Shown: in pieces, positions 1 through 8,189 of the stretch
Position numbering within the stretch: position 1 is the first letter of the stretch
How the letters are laid out: the number at the start of each line of letters is the position of its first letter
Assembly (NCBI RefSeq): GCF_004349195.1
Contig: NZ_SMLG01000001.1
Location: forward strand, 620,001 to 684,000
DNA: 64,000 bases
Source: Flavobacterium rhamnosiphilum
GTDB taxonomy: Bacteria > Bacteroidota > Bacteroidia > Flavobacteriales > Flavobacteriaceae
Reading direction: 5' to 3'
Translations under genes and position numbers: made by a program
Notes under the pieces: model-generated
Seen by the model: the letters and a program-made list of their open reading frames with translations, nothing else
What the model was told of the DNA's origin: nothing
Databases searched by the model: none

Positions 1-270
1 CCTTTTGTTTTAATTATTAATAGCATTATCAGCTTTATTCTTTCGTTTATTGTTTATTTATTCATTTCCTTAAAATTCAAATTAAGCCAACTTAAAAGCA
101 TATTGATTTTTATTTTTATTTCATTTCTTAATCTTCTATTATATTTTAAGGTTAATCCATTCGATTATGAAGTTGAAAAAACATATAGAGATTTAAATTC
201 GTGGCTTTATATTTCAATACTCATTCCGTCATTTTTAATGATCACAGTAAAGAAATTAATGGACGAGTAA
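1..270 (+). CDS. C-terminal part of an unrecognised small membrane protein (cut by window start)
   Basis: Frame 1 is open from the first base to a TAA at 268-270 and gives 89 residues. Two strongly hydrophobic stretches (about residues 1-22 and 34-50) are followed by a polar loop with NPFDYEVEKTYRDLNSW and a third hydrophobic segment near the C-terminus. It looks like the end of a polytopic inner membrane protein. The start lies outside the window and the family cannot be named. Confidence 0.6.
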   Translation, partial: PFVLIINSIISFILSFIVYLFISLKFKLSQLKSILIFIFISFLNLLLYFKVNPFDYEVEKTYRDLNSWLYISILIPSFLMITVKKLMDE

Positions 271-353
271 AAGTAATTTAACTAATTTAAAATGAAAAAC
301 CACCAACTATTTTTGACCAAATTACCTGGTTTTGAAATCGTCTGTCATAGAAT

Positions 354-617
354 TCAACTTGCTATGCTGTTTTTCGATATTTCAATACTTTCTGTCCAAA
401 GTGTAAAAGGGTCAAAATCTATGATTTCTTCTTTCCCCCAAACTACGGTGTCGTATTTTACAAAAACTTGATTGAAAAATGAAGTGTCTTTCAAAGGTTG
501 AAATACTGGGTAATTAAGATAGGGTAAAACAGAGAATTCTTTCCAGATTTTATTGTCAAATTCTAGCTCTAATTTATAACCAGGTTTCGGTATGGCAGTT
601 ATGATTTTTGGAAACAT
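354..617 (-). CDS. DUF2442 family protein
   Basis: An 87-residue protein that fits the DUF2442 fold. It opens with the family-like ITAIPKPGYKLELEFDNK strand pair, has FDNKIWKEFSVLPYL in the middle, and ends with the IDFDPFTLW segment that is typical of the family. It lies 5 nt downstream of a DUF4160 gene on the same strand. DUF4160-DUF2442 is a recurrent two-gene module that has been suggested to behave like a toxin-antitoxin pair; DUF2442 proteins can carry a small DNA-binding-like fold. Function here is inferred only from that pairing. Confidence 0.7.
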   Translation of the reverse strand: MFPKIITAIPKPGYKLELEFDNKIWKEFSVLPYLNYPVFQPLKDTSFFNQVFVKYDTVVWGKEEIIDFDPFTLWTESIEISKNSIAS

Positions 618-622
618 ATCAA

Positions 623-892
623 TTATCTTAAAGGTTCAATTTTAAAAATAGGTTCTCCTTTTATGGCTAAACTCCAGTCTGCCATTAAATCTTCTTGACG
701 AATTTCAATCCAGGCTTTTACAAGTTTTGTTTTATTTACGGGCAGTTTTCCGTCTAATAATTCTCCGTCAGGAATTGAAAATACTGCCTCAAACTCATTA
801 TATTTTACGTGAATATGAGGTAAGTTATGTTGCTTATTGTCCAAATAATACATCGAAATAATTAATCCGTAGAACAAGCTGATTACTGGCAT
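623..892 (-). CDS. DUF4160 family protein
   Basis: An 89-residue protein with the DUF4160 hallmarks: PVISLFYGLIISMYY at the start, then HNLPHIHVKYNEFEAVFSI and a C-terminal WIEIRQEDLMADWSLA segment. It is the first gene of a two-gene operon with the DUF2442 gene. A TAnnTTTG element lies about 17 nt upstream on the minus strand, so the pair is transcribed separately from polA although it lies directly behind polA on the same strand. Members of this family commonly pair with DUF2442 and are proposed toxin-antitoxin partners; that role is not shown by the sequence. Confidence 0.72.
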   Translation of the reverse strand: MPVISLFYGLIISMYYLDNKQHNLPHIHVKYNEFEAVFSIPDGELLDGKLPVNKTKLVKAWIEIRQEDLMADWSLAIKGEPIFKIEPLR

Positions 893-908
893 AGTGTTTT
901 CTTTTTAA

Positions 909-916
909 CAAAGTTA
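909..916 (-). promoter_or_regulatory. Putative -7 element for the DUF4160-DUF2442 pair
   Basis: The minus strand reads TAACTTTG, a match to the Bacteroidota -7 consensus TAnnTTTG, 17 nt before the DUF4160 ATG. No convincing TTG -33 box is seen at the usual spacing, because that position falls in the polA stop region. Confidence 0.5.
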
Positions 917-935
917 CAAAATTCTAAACTCTAAA

Positions 936-3779
936 TTAATGCGCTTCCAGCCAATCTTTCCCTGCTCCTAAATCAACATCCAAAGGTACATCAAGTTTAA
1001 AGGCATGTTCCATTTCGTATTTTATCATCGGTTGGATTTTTTCGAGTTCCGAATTGTGCACGTCAAACACAAGCTCATCATGAACCTGTAACAACATTTT
1101 GCTTTTCCAGTTTTCGGAGGTTAGTTTTTTATGAATATTAATCATCGCAATTTTAATGATGTCGGCGGCACTTCCTTGAATTGGTGCATTTACCGCATTT
1201 CGTTCTGCGCCACCACGAACAATGGCGTTTTGCGAATTGATATCTTTCAAATAGCGACGACGTCCCAGAATTGTTTGCACATAACCATTGTCTCTTGCAA
1301 AATCTATTTGTTCCTGAATATAGGATTTTAATCTTGGATATGTTTTGTAATACGCTTCAATCAAAGCGGCACTTTCACTTCTGGATAAAGAGGTTTGATT
1401 GCTCAATCCAAAAGCCGAAACTCCATAAATAATTCCAAAATTCACCGTCTTGGCATGACTTCGTTGCTCGCGAGTCACTTCTTCGAGTGGAACATTAAAT
1501 ACTTTTGAAGCTGTAGATTTGTGAATGTCTTCGTGATTTTGGAATGCCTTAATCATGTTTTCTTCACCACTTAATGCCGCAATCACACGCAATTCTATTT
1601 GAGAATAATCGGCAGAAACCAAAGTGTAGTTTTCATCTCGGGCTACAAATGCTTTTCTGATTTGTCTGCCGCGTTCCGTACGAATCGGGATGTTTTGTAA
1701 GTTCGGATTATTTGAACTCAAACGGCCTGTTGCGGCAACGGTTTGCATGTAATCCGTGTGGATGCGTTGCGTAATTTTATCTACTTGGTTTGGCAAAGCC
1801 TCGACATAGGTGTTTTGTAATTTCACCAATTGTCGCCAATCGAGTATGTCTTTCACTATTGGATTTTCGGCTGCTAAATAACTTAAGATTTCCTCCCCTG
1901 TTGCGTATTGACCGGTTTTGGTTTTCTTTTGTTTGGCTCCGCCAATTTTCAATTTGTCAAATAAAACATCACCCAGTTGTTTCGGGGAAGCCAGATTGAA
2001 TTTCTCGCCCGCAGTTTCGTAAATGTTTGTCTCCAATATTTTAATGTCGTCGTCTAATGTTTTTGACAGTGATTTCAAGAAATTCACATCTACACGGATT
2101 CCTTCTTTTTCCATGTCAGCCAAGACTTTTACCAATGGAATTTCGATTTCTTCAAAAAGTTTTTTGGTTCCTGTTTTGTCTAATTCCAAGGTGAATATTT
2201 CCTTGAGTTGCAAGGTTACGTCAGCATCTTCAACGGCATACTCTTTTATTTCTTCCAATGCAACATCACGCATTGATTTTTGGTTTTTTCCTTTTTTACC
2301 AATTAAAGTTTCAATGGATTGAGGCGAATATTTTAAATACGTTTCTGATAAAATATCCATGTTATGACGCATATCCGGATTGATCAGATAATGTGCAATC
2401 ATGGTGTCGAATAATTTTCCTTTTACGGTAACATTGTAATTAGAAAGAATCTTTAAATCGTATTTTAAATTTTGACCAATTTTCTCAATGCTTTCATTTT
2501 CGAAAAAAGGAATGAATTTTTCAATTAAAGTTTGCGCTTGGTCGCGATTTTCCGGAAACGGAACATAGAATCCTTTTCCTTTCTCATACGAAAATGAGAT
2601 TCCAACCAATTCAGCATGCAAAGCATCCAAACCGGTTGTTTCGGTATCAAAACAAACGGAAGATTGGTTTTGTAAATTTTGCAACAGCAATTTCAGTCCT
2701 AAATCACCTTGAATTATCTGATAAGAATGTTCTGTGTTTTCTAATGAGTTGTAATATTGATGACGTGTTTCTTCTGAGGAGTCATCCTGTAGTGTACTTC
2801 CAAAAAGGTCGAATTGCTCTTCGTTTTTTGGCTGTGGTTTTTTGTACAATTTGGTTTCGTCAACGGGATTATTATTGGTGGATGCAGTTCCGCCTTTTTT
2901 AAATATGGCATCAAATTGTTCTGCCATTCTTCTAAACTCTAATTCATTGAATAGTGCATCTGTTTTTTCTACATCGGGAGTAGATAATTCATAATCCGTT
3001 TCGTCAAAAATAACCGGACAATCCAGTAAAATTGTCGCCAAAGTTTTGGATAATAATCCTTTCTCTTTATTGGCTTCAATGTTCTCTTTCATCTTTCCTT
3101 TTAGCTTGTCAGTATTAGCCAGAAGGTTTTCCATGGTTCCAAATTCTTTCAAAAGTTTCTTAGCGGTTACTTCGCCTACGCCAGGAAGTCCTGGAATATT
3201 ATCGGCAGCATCACCCATCATTCCAAGAAAGTCAATCACTTGGTCTGGTCGTTCGATTTCAAATTTTGCTAATACTTCCGGAATTCCCCAAATTTCTATT
3301 CCATTTCCCATTCGGGCAGGTTTATACATGAATATATTCTCAGAAACGAGTTGTGCAAAATCCTTATCTGGGGTTACCATAAAGACTTTGTAGTTCTGTT
3401 TTTCTGCTTGTTTAGCAATAGTTCCAATTAAATCATCAGCTTCATATCCTTTTACTTCTATAATAGGAATATGCATGGCTTTTAGCAAATCTTGGATATA
3501 AGGAATAGCAATTTTAATAGCTTCGGGAGTGGCATCACGATGGGCTTTGTATTCTGGAAATATATCATTTCTCAATTGACTTCCGCCATTATCAAAGGCA
3601 ACGGCTAAATGGTCTGGTTTTTCTCTTTTAATTACATCCATCAATGAATTCATAAATCCCATAATGGCCGATGTGTCCATTCCTTTAGAATTGATTCTTG
3701 GATTTTTTATGAAAGCATAATAGCCTCTAAAGATTAAGGCGTAGGCATCAAGAAGGAAAAGGCGTTTTTGTTGTGACAT
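936..3779 (-). CDS. polA: DNA polymerase I
   Basis: A 947-residue family A polymerase acting in replication (Okazaki fragment processing) and repair. The N-terminal 5'-nuclease domain covers about residues 1-290 (LLDAYALIFRGYYAF, GYEADDLIGT, GMMGDAADNIPGLPGVG). The 3'-5' proofreading domain starts near residue 370 and keeps the catalytic motif FDTETTGLD, so proofreading is predicted to be active. The polymerase domain has motif A (ADYSQIELR), motif B (RSHAKTVNFGIIYGVSAFG) and motif C (QVHDELVFDV). The length is normal for flavobacterial PolA. The ATG follows a TAnnTTTG promoter element by about 20 nt. It appears monocistronic. Confidence 0.97.
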   Translation of the reverse strand: MSQQKRLFLLDAYALIFRGYYAFIKNPRINSKGMDTSAIMGFMNSLMDVIKREKPDHLAVAFDNGGSQLRNDIFPEYKAHRDATPEAIKIAIPYIQDLLKAMHIPIIEVKGYEADDLIGTIAKQAEKQNYKVFMVTPDKDFAQLVSENIFMYKPARMGNGIEIWGIPEVLAKFEIERPDQVIDFLGMMGDAADNIPGLPGVGEVTAKKLLKEFGTMENLLANTDKLKGKMKENIEANKEKGLLSKTLATILLDCPVIFDETDYELSTPDVEKTDALFNELEFRRMAEQFDAIFKKGGTASTNNNPVDETKLYKKPQPKNEEQFDLFGSTLQDDSSEETRHQYYNSLENTEHSYQIIQGDLGLKLLLQNLQNQSSVCFDTETTGLDALHAELVGISFSYEKGKGFYVPFPENRDQAQTLIEKFIPFFENESIEKIGQNLKYDLKILSNYNVTVKGKLFDTMIAHYLINPDMRHNMDILSETYLKYSPQSIETLIGKKGKNQKSMRDVALEEIKEYAVEDADVTLQLKEIFTLELDKTGTKKLFEEIEIPLVKVLADMEKEGIRVDVNFLKSLSKTLDDDIKILETNIYETAGEKFNLASPKQLGDVLFDKLKIGGAKQKKTKTGQYATGEEILSYLAAENPIVKDILDWRQLVKLQNTYVEALPNQVDKITQRIHTDYMQTVAATGRLSSNNPNLQNIPIRTERGRQIRKAFVARDENYTLVSADYSQIELRVIAALSGEENMIKAFQNHEDIHKSTASKVFNVPLEEVTREQRSHAKTVNFGIIYGVSAFGLSNQTSLSRSESAALIEAYYKTYPRLKSYIQEQIDFARDNGYVQTILGRRRYLKDINSQNAIVRGGAERNAVNAPIQGSAADIIKIAMINIHKKLTSENWKSKMLLQVHDELVFDVHNSELEKIQPMIKYEMEHAFKLDVPLDVDLGAGKDWLEAH

Positions 3780-3801
3780 GATTGTGATTTTGTAAAGTTT
3801 T

Positions 3802-3809
3802 CAAAAGTA
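3802..3809 (-). promoter_or_regulatory. Putative polA -7 element
   Basis: The minus strand reads TACTTTTG, matching TAnnTTTG, about 22 nt upstream of the polA ATG. No clear TTG is seen 18-20 nt further upstream. Confidence 0.5.
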
Positions 3810-4137
3810 CAAAACTTGTCAGATAAAGGAGTGAAATATTTCTTATGATTCATGTTTGAGTCCTTTTTTTTAGTTTTCTAAAAGTTGTCGTTAAATAATT
3901 TTGCAGTCTATTTTTTTTGATGAAAAATTATGGGATAATGATTTGAAAGAAAATAATTATAAATTATTAAAGGGCTGTGATTGCGAAATATATAATTATA
4001 GGAATATAGTTATACATCAATAAAAATAATGTTTTTAAACGATTATTTATGTATTTAAACGATATTTTTATGTAAATTTATACATGGAATTTCTACTCCA
4101 ATGAGGTTCATTGATATTTAATCTTTAATCAGTTGTT
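3810..4137. other. AT-rich divergent intergenic region
   Basis: This stretch separates polA (minus) from the secreted protein gene at 4138 (plus). It is very AT-rich, has no open frame of note, and ends with a pair of direct repeats at 4034-4074. No convincing TAnnTTTG element was found for the plus-strand gene; the nearest is TAAATTTA at about 4074, which lacks the final G. Confidence 0.5.
4034..4074. repeat. Tandem pair of about 20-nt direct repeats upstream of the secreted protein gene
   Basis: Two adjacent units both read TTTAAACGAT followed by an AT-rich stretch ending TTTATGTA. They lie about 65-105 nt before the ATG at 4138. Position and spacing (two helical turns) would suit a regulator-binding site, but this is inference. 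Confidence 0.5.
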
Positions 4138-5631
4138 ATGAAAAAAAATTATTTTTCTAAAAAGGTGTTACAAGCCTGTCTGTTATTTTTCATGATAATA
4201 ACTGCGAATGTGTTTGCCCAAGTAGGCATAGGAACTATCACGCCCCATGCAAGTTCAGTACTGGATGTTTCATCAACAACCCAAGGAATGTTGACACCCA
4301 GAATGACAACTGTACAAAGAACTGCTATTGTGACTCCAGCCGATGGTTTAATAGTTTATGATACAGATTTAAAATCTTTTTACCACTACAATTCTACTTT
4401 AATATTATGGATTAGACTGAATAGTGAAGCGAATGGCAGATTGAAGTTTAAACGTATAAAATCTACGGATGTCCTAGCGACAGTTTTGGCAGCGGAGAAG
4501 ACCGCAGGAGGTAATACTAAGTATCTTTTGGATGTTAATACTTATTATGAAATAAATGGAACCATAAATGTAGATTTACCGATTGATTTAAATAATGCCT
4601 ATGTTTCTGGCATGGATGCAAATGAGGATGTATTGGTTAGAACATCTGGAAATCTGTTTGACGGTGCAACAGGAGGAAGTATTAGAAATGTAACTATTCA
4701 GGTTACCGGAGGAGGGAAAGTTTTTAATTTGAATGGAGCAATATCACAAAGTTTAATTATAAGAGATGCAATAATCGCAGGTTCTTCTAATGTAGGTTCT
4801 ATAACTGGTTTCGGATTAGTTTTTGTCAGTATCGTTCAATTTGTGGGTAATGCTGCGGGGATTACGTATGATACTATTGGCAAATTATTAATAAATAATG
4901 CAGCGTGGTTCAGTAATAATACAGGTACTTATGAAAAATTGCAAGGTACATTTGGATTAGTCCAGAAGCAAGGTGGTTTTAGTGAAGTAACTGGAGCGTC
5001 TATTGGATTAGATGTGTCGTCTAATCCAGTTATAACCGGAGATGCCGTTATGGAAACAGTGGTTTTTACAGGAGTACTTACAACAGGGAAATACGTGAAA
5101 GGATATACAGTGGGTAGCTATACGGGATATAGTTTTAATGATTTTTGGACCGTACGTTCTACAGGAATTCCAAATGAGGGAGATTCTTATGCAACCGGAA
5201 ATTTATATTTGAACAGAACTATTACTTCTCCAACAATCCAACTTACAGATACGAATGGAGCCTATAAAGTCCCAGGAACGACAATTTCAACGAATTTGTT
5301 TAGAATAAGTGGTTCTACAACTAACAGGCTGGTTTATTTAGGTAGAAAGGCAAGAACTTTTACGGTTGCGGCTTCAGTTTCCTTCGAAGGTGGAACCGGC
5401 AGTGCTGATCTTTTGTTTTATTTCGTGAAATTTGCTTCTGGCGGAACTCCTTATACTTTTATAACTTCTTCAGAAACCTTTATAGATTCTAATACAGCAA
5501 ATGTGCAAAGTTTTTCTGTTTCAGGGACCATCAGTCTTGCCAATGGAGAATATGTTGAATTGTATGCACAGCGGTTAAATGGAACAAACAAAACATTTAC
5601 ATTTCGTTCTTATAATATGTCAATGAAATAA
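4138..5631 (+). CDS. Secreted surface protein with Bacteroidota 'VGIGT' N-terminal module
   Basis: A 497-residue protein. An N-terminal signal peptide (about residues 1-28, cleavage after VFAQ) is followed by the VGIGTITPHASSVLDVSS module and the GMLTPRMTTVQRTAI / DGLIVYDTDLKSFYHY motif. This module is frequent at the start of Bacteroidota surface proteins and resembles phage tail-fibre N-termini. The middle (about residues 95-350) is rich in G, N, V, I and T with short repeating strands, suggesting a beta-helix or solenoid. The C-terminal part (about 370-497) looks like a beta-sandwich. No clear type IX C-terminal signal is visible. A strong terminator follows. Function is unknown; adhesion or surface structure is a guess. 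Confidence 0.7.
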   Translation: MKKNYFSKKVLQACLLFFMIITANVFAQVGIGTITPHASSVLDVSSTTQGMLTPRMTTVQRTAIVTPADGLIVYDTDLKSFYHYNSTLILWIRLNSEANGRLKFKRIKSTDVLATVLAAEKTAGGNTKYLLDVNTYYEINGTINVDLPIDLNNAYVSGMDANEDVLVRTSGNLFDGATGGSIRNVTIQVTGGGKVFNLNGAISQSLIIRDAIIAGSSNVGSITGFGLVFVSIVQFVGNAAGITYDTIGKLLINNAAWFSNNTGTYEKLQGTFGLVQKQGGFSEVTGASIGLDVSSNPVITGDAVMETVVFTGVLTTGKYVKGYTVGSYTGYSFNDFWTVRSTGIPNEGDSYATGNLYLNRTITSPTIQLTDTNGAYKVPGTTISTNLFRISGSTTNRLVYLGRKARTFTVAASVSFEGGTGSADLLFYFVKFASGGTPYTFITSSETFIDSNTANVQSFSVSGTISLANGEYVELYAQRLNGTNKTFTFRSYNMSMK

Positions 5632-5665
5632 AAATAATAAAAAGGAATACTTCTTTACAATTTAT

Positions 5666-5708
5666 AATAGTCGCATTATTTAGTTTTTAAAATAATGCGA
5701 CTATTTTG
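5666..5708 (+). terminator. Rho-independent terminator after the secreted protein gene
   Basis: A perfect 15-bp stem (AATAGTCGCATTATT at 5666-5680 with its complement at 5691-5705) encloses a 10-nt T-rich loop and is followed by TTTTG. It begins 35 nt after the stop codon. The AT-rich symmetry could allow termination from both sides. Confidence 0.8.
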
Positions 5709-5844
5709 ATTAAATTCTGCTTTTGTCGATTTATACAATTTTAAAGCATCAAGAGCCAGTATAGGATAATCAACCGTTAAATTTTAATTAATAAGAAACC
5801 GTTTTGATGAATTGTTTTGTTATTTTGTTTAAAATTTTTTTAAA

Positions 5845-7080
5845 ATGATCTTTCGTATCGTATTCTTGTGCGTAATCCTTCTTGTTATTGAGCTTTATAC
5901 TTTTCAAGTATTAAAAACTTTAATAAAATCAAGGCCAGTTTTGTTTTCAATTCAGATTATAAGCCTGTTGGTTTTAGTATACATTGTTTATTCTTTGATG
6001 CAATTTGACCGTAACTCAGGGCAAACCAAGCAATTGATGGTTGTCATGGGTTTGTTGCTTATAGTTTATGTTCCAAAACTAATTTTGACATTCATATTAA
6101 TGGGAGAAGATATCTTTAGAGTAGGTACCGGAGCTGTTAAGTATTTTGTTAATTATGATAAAAATGCAGATTTTCTGAATTCAAGAAGAAAATTTGTCAG
6201 TCAAATAGGATTGGGATTAGCAGCAGTTCCTTTTTTATCTTTAATATATGGAGTGACTATTGGTAAATACAACTATAAAGTCATCAAGCAACGTATATTT
6301 TTTCCTGATTTGCCTGATGCTTTTGATGGTTTTACGATTACTCAAATATCGGATGTTCACAGCGGCAGTTTTGATAATCCCGAGAAAATTAATTATGCAA
6401 TAGATTTAGTCAACGAACAAAATTCAGACATGATTCTGTTTACCGGAGATATTGTGAATACGGATGCCAAAGAAATGCATCCTTGGATAGAAACCTTTAA
6501 TAGAATTAAAAAACATGAATATGGAAAATATTCGGTTTTAGGGAATCACGATTATGGCGAATATATAACTTGGCCATCAGAGGCAGCAAAAGAGGACAAT
6601 TTTAAAGCCATTAAGGATTTATATGGACAAATCGGTTTCAAATTAATGCTAAACGAACATACTTTTATTGAAAAAGGAGATGCTAAAATTGCATTAATTG
6701 GCGTAGAAAACTGGGGACATAATTTCAAAAAAGCGGGTGATATCAACAAAGCTTCTCAACATGTAAATAAAGAAGATTTTAAAATTTTGATGAGTCATGA
6801 TCCTTCACATTGGGAACATGAAGTGCAACATCATGAGAAAAATTTCCATCTTACGCTTTCAGGTCATACACACGGAATGCAGTTTGGAATAGAAATACCA
6901 GGTTATTTTAAATGGAGTTTGGCACAATATGTTTACAAACAATGGGCGGGATTATATGAAAACGTAGGACGGTACGTTTATGTAAATAGAGGTTTTGGTT
7001 TTCATGCCTATCCGGGCAGAGTAGGAATCATGCCGGAAATAACGGTCATCGAACTAAAAAAGGGTGTTAATGTGGCATAA
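5845..7080 (+). CDS. Membrane-anchored calcineurin-like metallophosphoesterase
   Basis: A 411-residue protein. The first 145 residues hold about four hydrophobic segments (near 1-22, 30-52, 65-88, 122-142). The catalytic domain follows with all metallophosphoesterase motifs: SDVHSGSF, FTGDIVN, LGNHDYGEY, MSHDP and SGHTHGMQFG. These bind two metal ions. Related membrane-anchored enzymes cleave phosphodiester or pyrophosphate bonds, some of them in lipid A precursor turnover; the substrate here is unknown. An SRRKFVSQIGLG segment just before the last hydrophobic helix resembles a twin-arginine motif inside a polytopic protein. A Cys-less thioredoxin gene follows after its own promoter element. 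Confidence 0.85.
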   Translation: MIFRIVFLCVILLVIELYTFQVLKTLIKSRPVLFSIQIISLLVLVYIVYSLMQFDRNSGQTKQLMVVMGLLLIVYVPKLILTFILMGEDIFRVGTGAVKYFVNYDKNADFLNSRRKFVSQIGLGLAAVPFLSLIYGVTIGKYNYKVIKQRIFFPDLPDAFDGFTITQISDVHSGSFDNPEKINYAIDLVNEQNSDMILFTGDIVNTDAKEMHPWIETFNRIKKHEYGKYSVLGNHDYGEYITWPSEAAKEDNFKAIKDLYGQIGFKLMLNEHTFIEKGDAKIALIGVENWGHNFKKAGDINKASQHVNKEDFKILMSHDPSHWEHEVQHHEKNFHLTLSGHTHGMQFGIEIPGYFKWSLAQYVYKQWAGLYENVGRYVYVNRGFGFHAYPGRVGIMPEITVIELKKGVNVA

Positions 7081-7094
7081 TTCGTTTAAAATGC

Positions 7095-7102
7095 TACATT
7101 TG
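7095..7102 (+). promoter_or_regulatory. Putative -7 element for the thioredoxin-like gene
   Basis: TACATTTG matches TAnnTTTG and lies 51 nt before the ATG at 7154. No clear TTG -33 box is visible; the -33 position falls in the end of the metallophosphoesterase gene. Confidence 0.5.
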
Positions 7103-7153
7103 TATAATAAATATCTCTTTTTAGTGAATTTTAAAAATTAAATTTTTGGTTTT

Positions 7154-7450
7154 ATGTCAAAATTTGGAGAACTTATAAATACTCAAGTACCTGTGTTAAT
7201 AGACTTTTACACAGAATGGAATGAGCCTTCAGTTTCAATGCATCCTGTAATTAGAGATGTGGCAGCCGCTCTTGGTGATAAAGCAAAAGTCATAAAGATT
7301 GATGTGGATAAGAATCAAGAATTAGCCGATGCTTTACGCATTAAAGGCTTGCCTACGTTGATGATTTACAAACAAGGTCAAATGATATGGAGACAGTCCG
7401 GAGAATTAGATGCGAACACTATTATTAGTATTGTTCAAGAACAATTGTAG
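7154..7450 (+). CDS. Thioredoxin-fold protein without redox cysteines
   Basis: A 98-residue protein of normal thioredoxin size. The strand-helix-strand pattern is intact (VLIDFYTEW, KVIKIDVDKN, LRIKGLPTLMIYKQG), including the cis-proline in GLPTLM. The active-site WCGPC is replaced by WNEPS, and the whole protein contains no cysteine. It therefore cannot act as a disulphide reductase. A structural, chaperone-like or binding role is possible. It converges with the deacetylase gene, with only 6 nt between the stop codons and no hairpin between them. Confidence 0.88.
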   Translation: MSKFGELINTQVPVLIDFYTEWNEPSVSMHPVIRDVAAALGDKAKVIKIDVDKNQELADALRIKGLPTLMIYKQGQMIWRQSGELDANTIISIVQEQL

Positions 7451-7456
7451 CGCATT

Positions 7457-8107
7457 TCAGTACAACACCTCACAATTATAATTATTTTCTTTTAAATAAG
7501 CTAATGCTTTCGGCAATACGTATTCTAAGTTTTTAAAGGCTTTTATACTGTCGTGGAAAACAATAATACTTCCTGGTCTTAGATTTGATGTTACATTTTC
7601 TAAGCATTGTTCCTGCGATAAAGTTTGATCAAAATCAGCACTTAGGACGTCCCACATAATTATTTTGTAGCCAAATTTTCGTAGTTTTCTTGATTGAGAT
7701 ACTTTTATCTTCCCATAAGGCGGACGAAATATTTTAGACTTCAGATTAGAAGTACTATTTTTTTGAATAGTTGCTTCGCATCGTTTAGTGTTTTCAATAT
7801 AGGCTTCAGTTGAAGTTTTCCAACCGTTCAAATGATTAAAAGTGTGATTTCCTATGGAATGACCGTCGCTAATGACCTTTTTGAATATTTCGGGGTTTTT
7901 ATCAATATTATCTCCAATGCAAAAAAAAGTAGCTTTTACATGGTGCTTTTTTAATTCATTCAAAACCCATTCTGTAATTTCTGGAATAGGCCCATCGTCA
8001 AATGTGAGGTAGACTGTAGTATTGCTTCCAGTATTGGAAACATCCCAAGTATAATTAGAGAATATTTTTTTTATAATCCAATTCGTCTTTATCCAGTAAA
8101 GTTTCAT
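7457..8107 (-). CDS. Polysaccharide deacetylase family protein (NodB homology domain)
   Basis: A 216-residue protein dominated by a NodB domain, the fold of carbohydrate esterase family 4, which removes N- or O-acetyl groups from polysaccharides such as peptidoglycan or chitin oligomers with a bound metal. Motifs: TFDDGP (catalytic base and metal Asp), GHSIGNHTFNH (metal-binding HxxxH), RPPYG, WDVLSADFD and IVFHDS (catalytic His). All key residues are present. No clear signal peptide is seen; the N-terminus MKLYWIKTNWIIKKIF is only weakly hydrophobic. The substrate is not predictable. Confidence 0.88.
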   Translation of the reverse strand: MKLYWIKTNWIIKKIFSNYTWDVSNTGSNTTVYLTFDDGPIPEITEWVLNELKKHHVKATFFCIGDNIDKNPEIFKKVISDGHSIGNHTFNHLNGWKTSTEAYIENTKRCEATIQKNSTSNLKSKIFRPPYGKIKVSQSRKLRKFGYKIIMWDVLSADFDQTLSQEQCLENVTSNLRPGSIIVFHDSIKAFKNLEYVLPKALAYLKENNYNCEVLY

Positions 8108-8121
8108 TTTTTAGTTTTAAA

Positions 8122-8158
8122 ATTAAAAAAAAATAGCGACATTTTTCAATATCGCTAC
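8122..8158 (-). terminator. Terminator after the DUF2723 gene
   Basis: On the minus strand TAGCGATATT and AATGTCGCTA form a 10-bp stem with one wobble and a 4-nt loop, followed by nine T residues. It lies between the DUF2723 stop (8190) and the deacetylase start (8107). Confidence 0.8.
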
Positions 8159-8189
8159 CTTTTCTAATCAGAATCTTTTTTGTTTGAAG

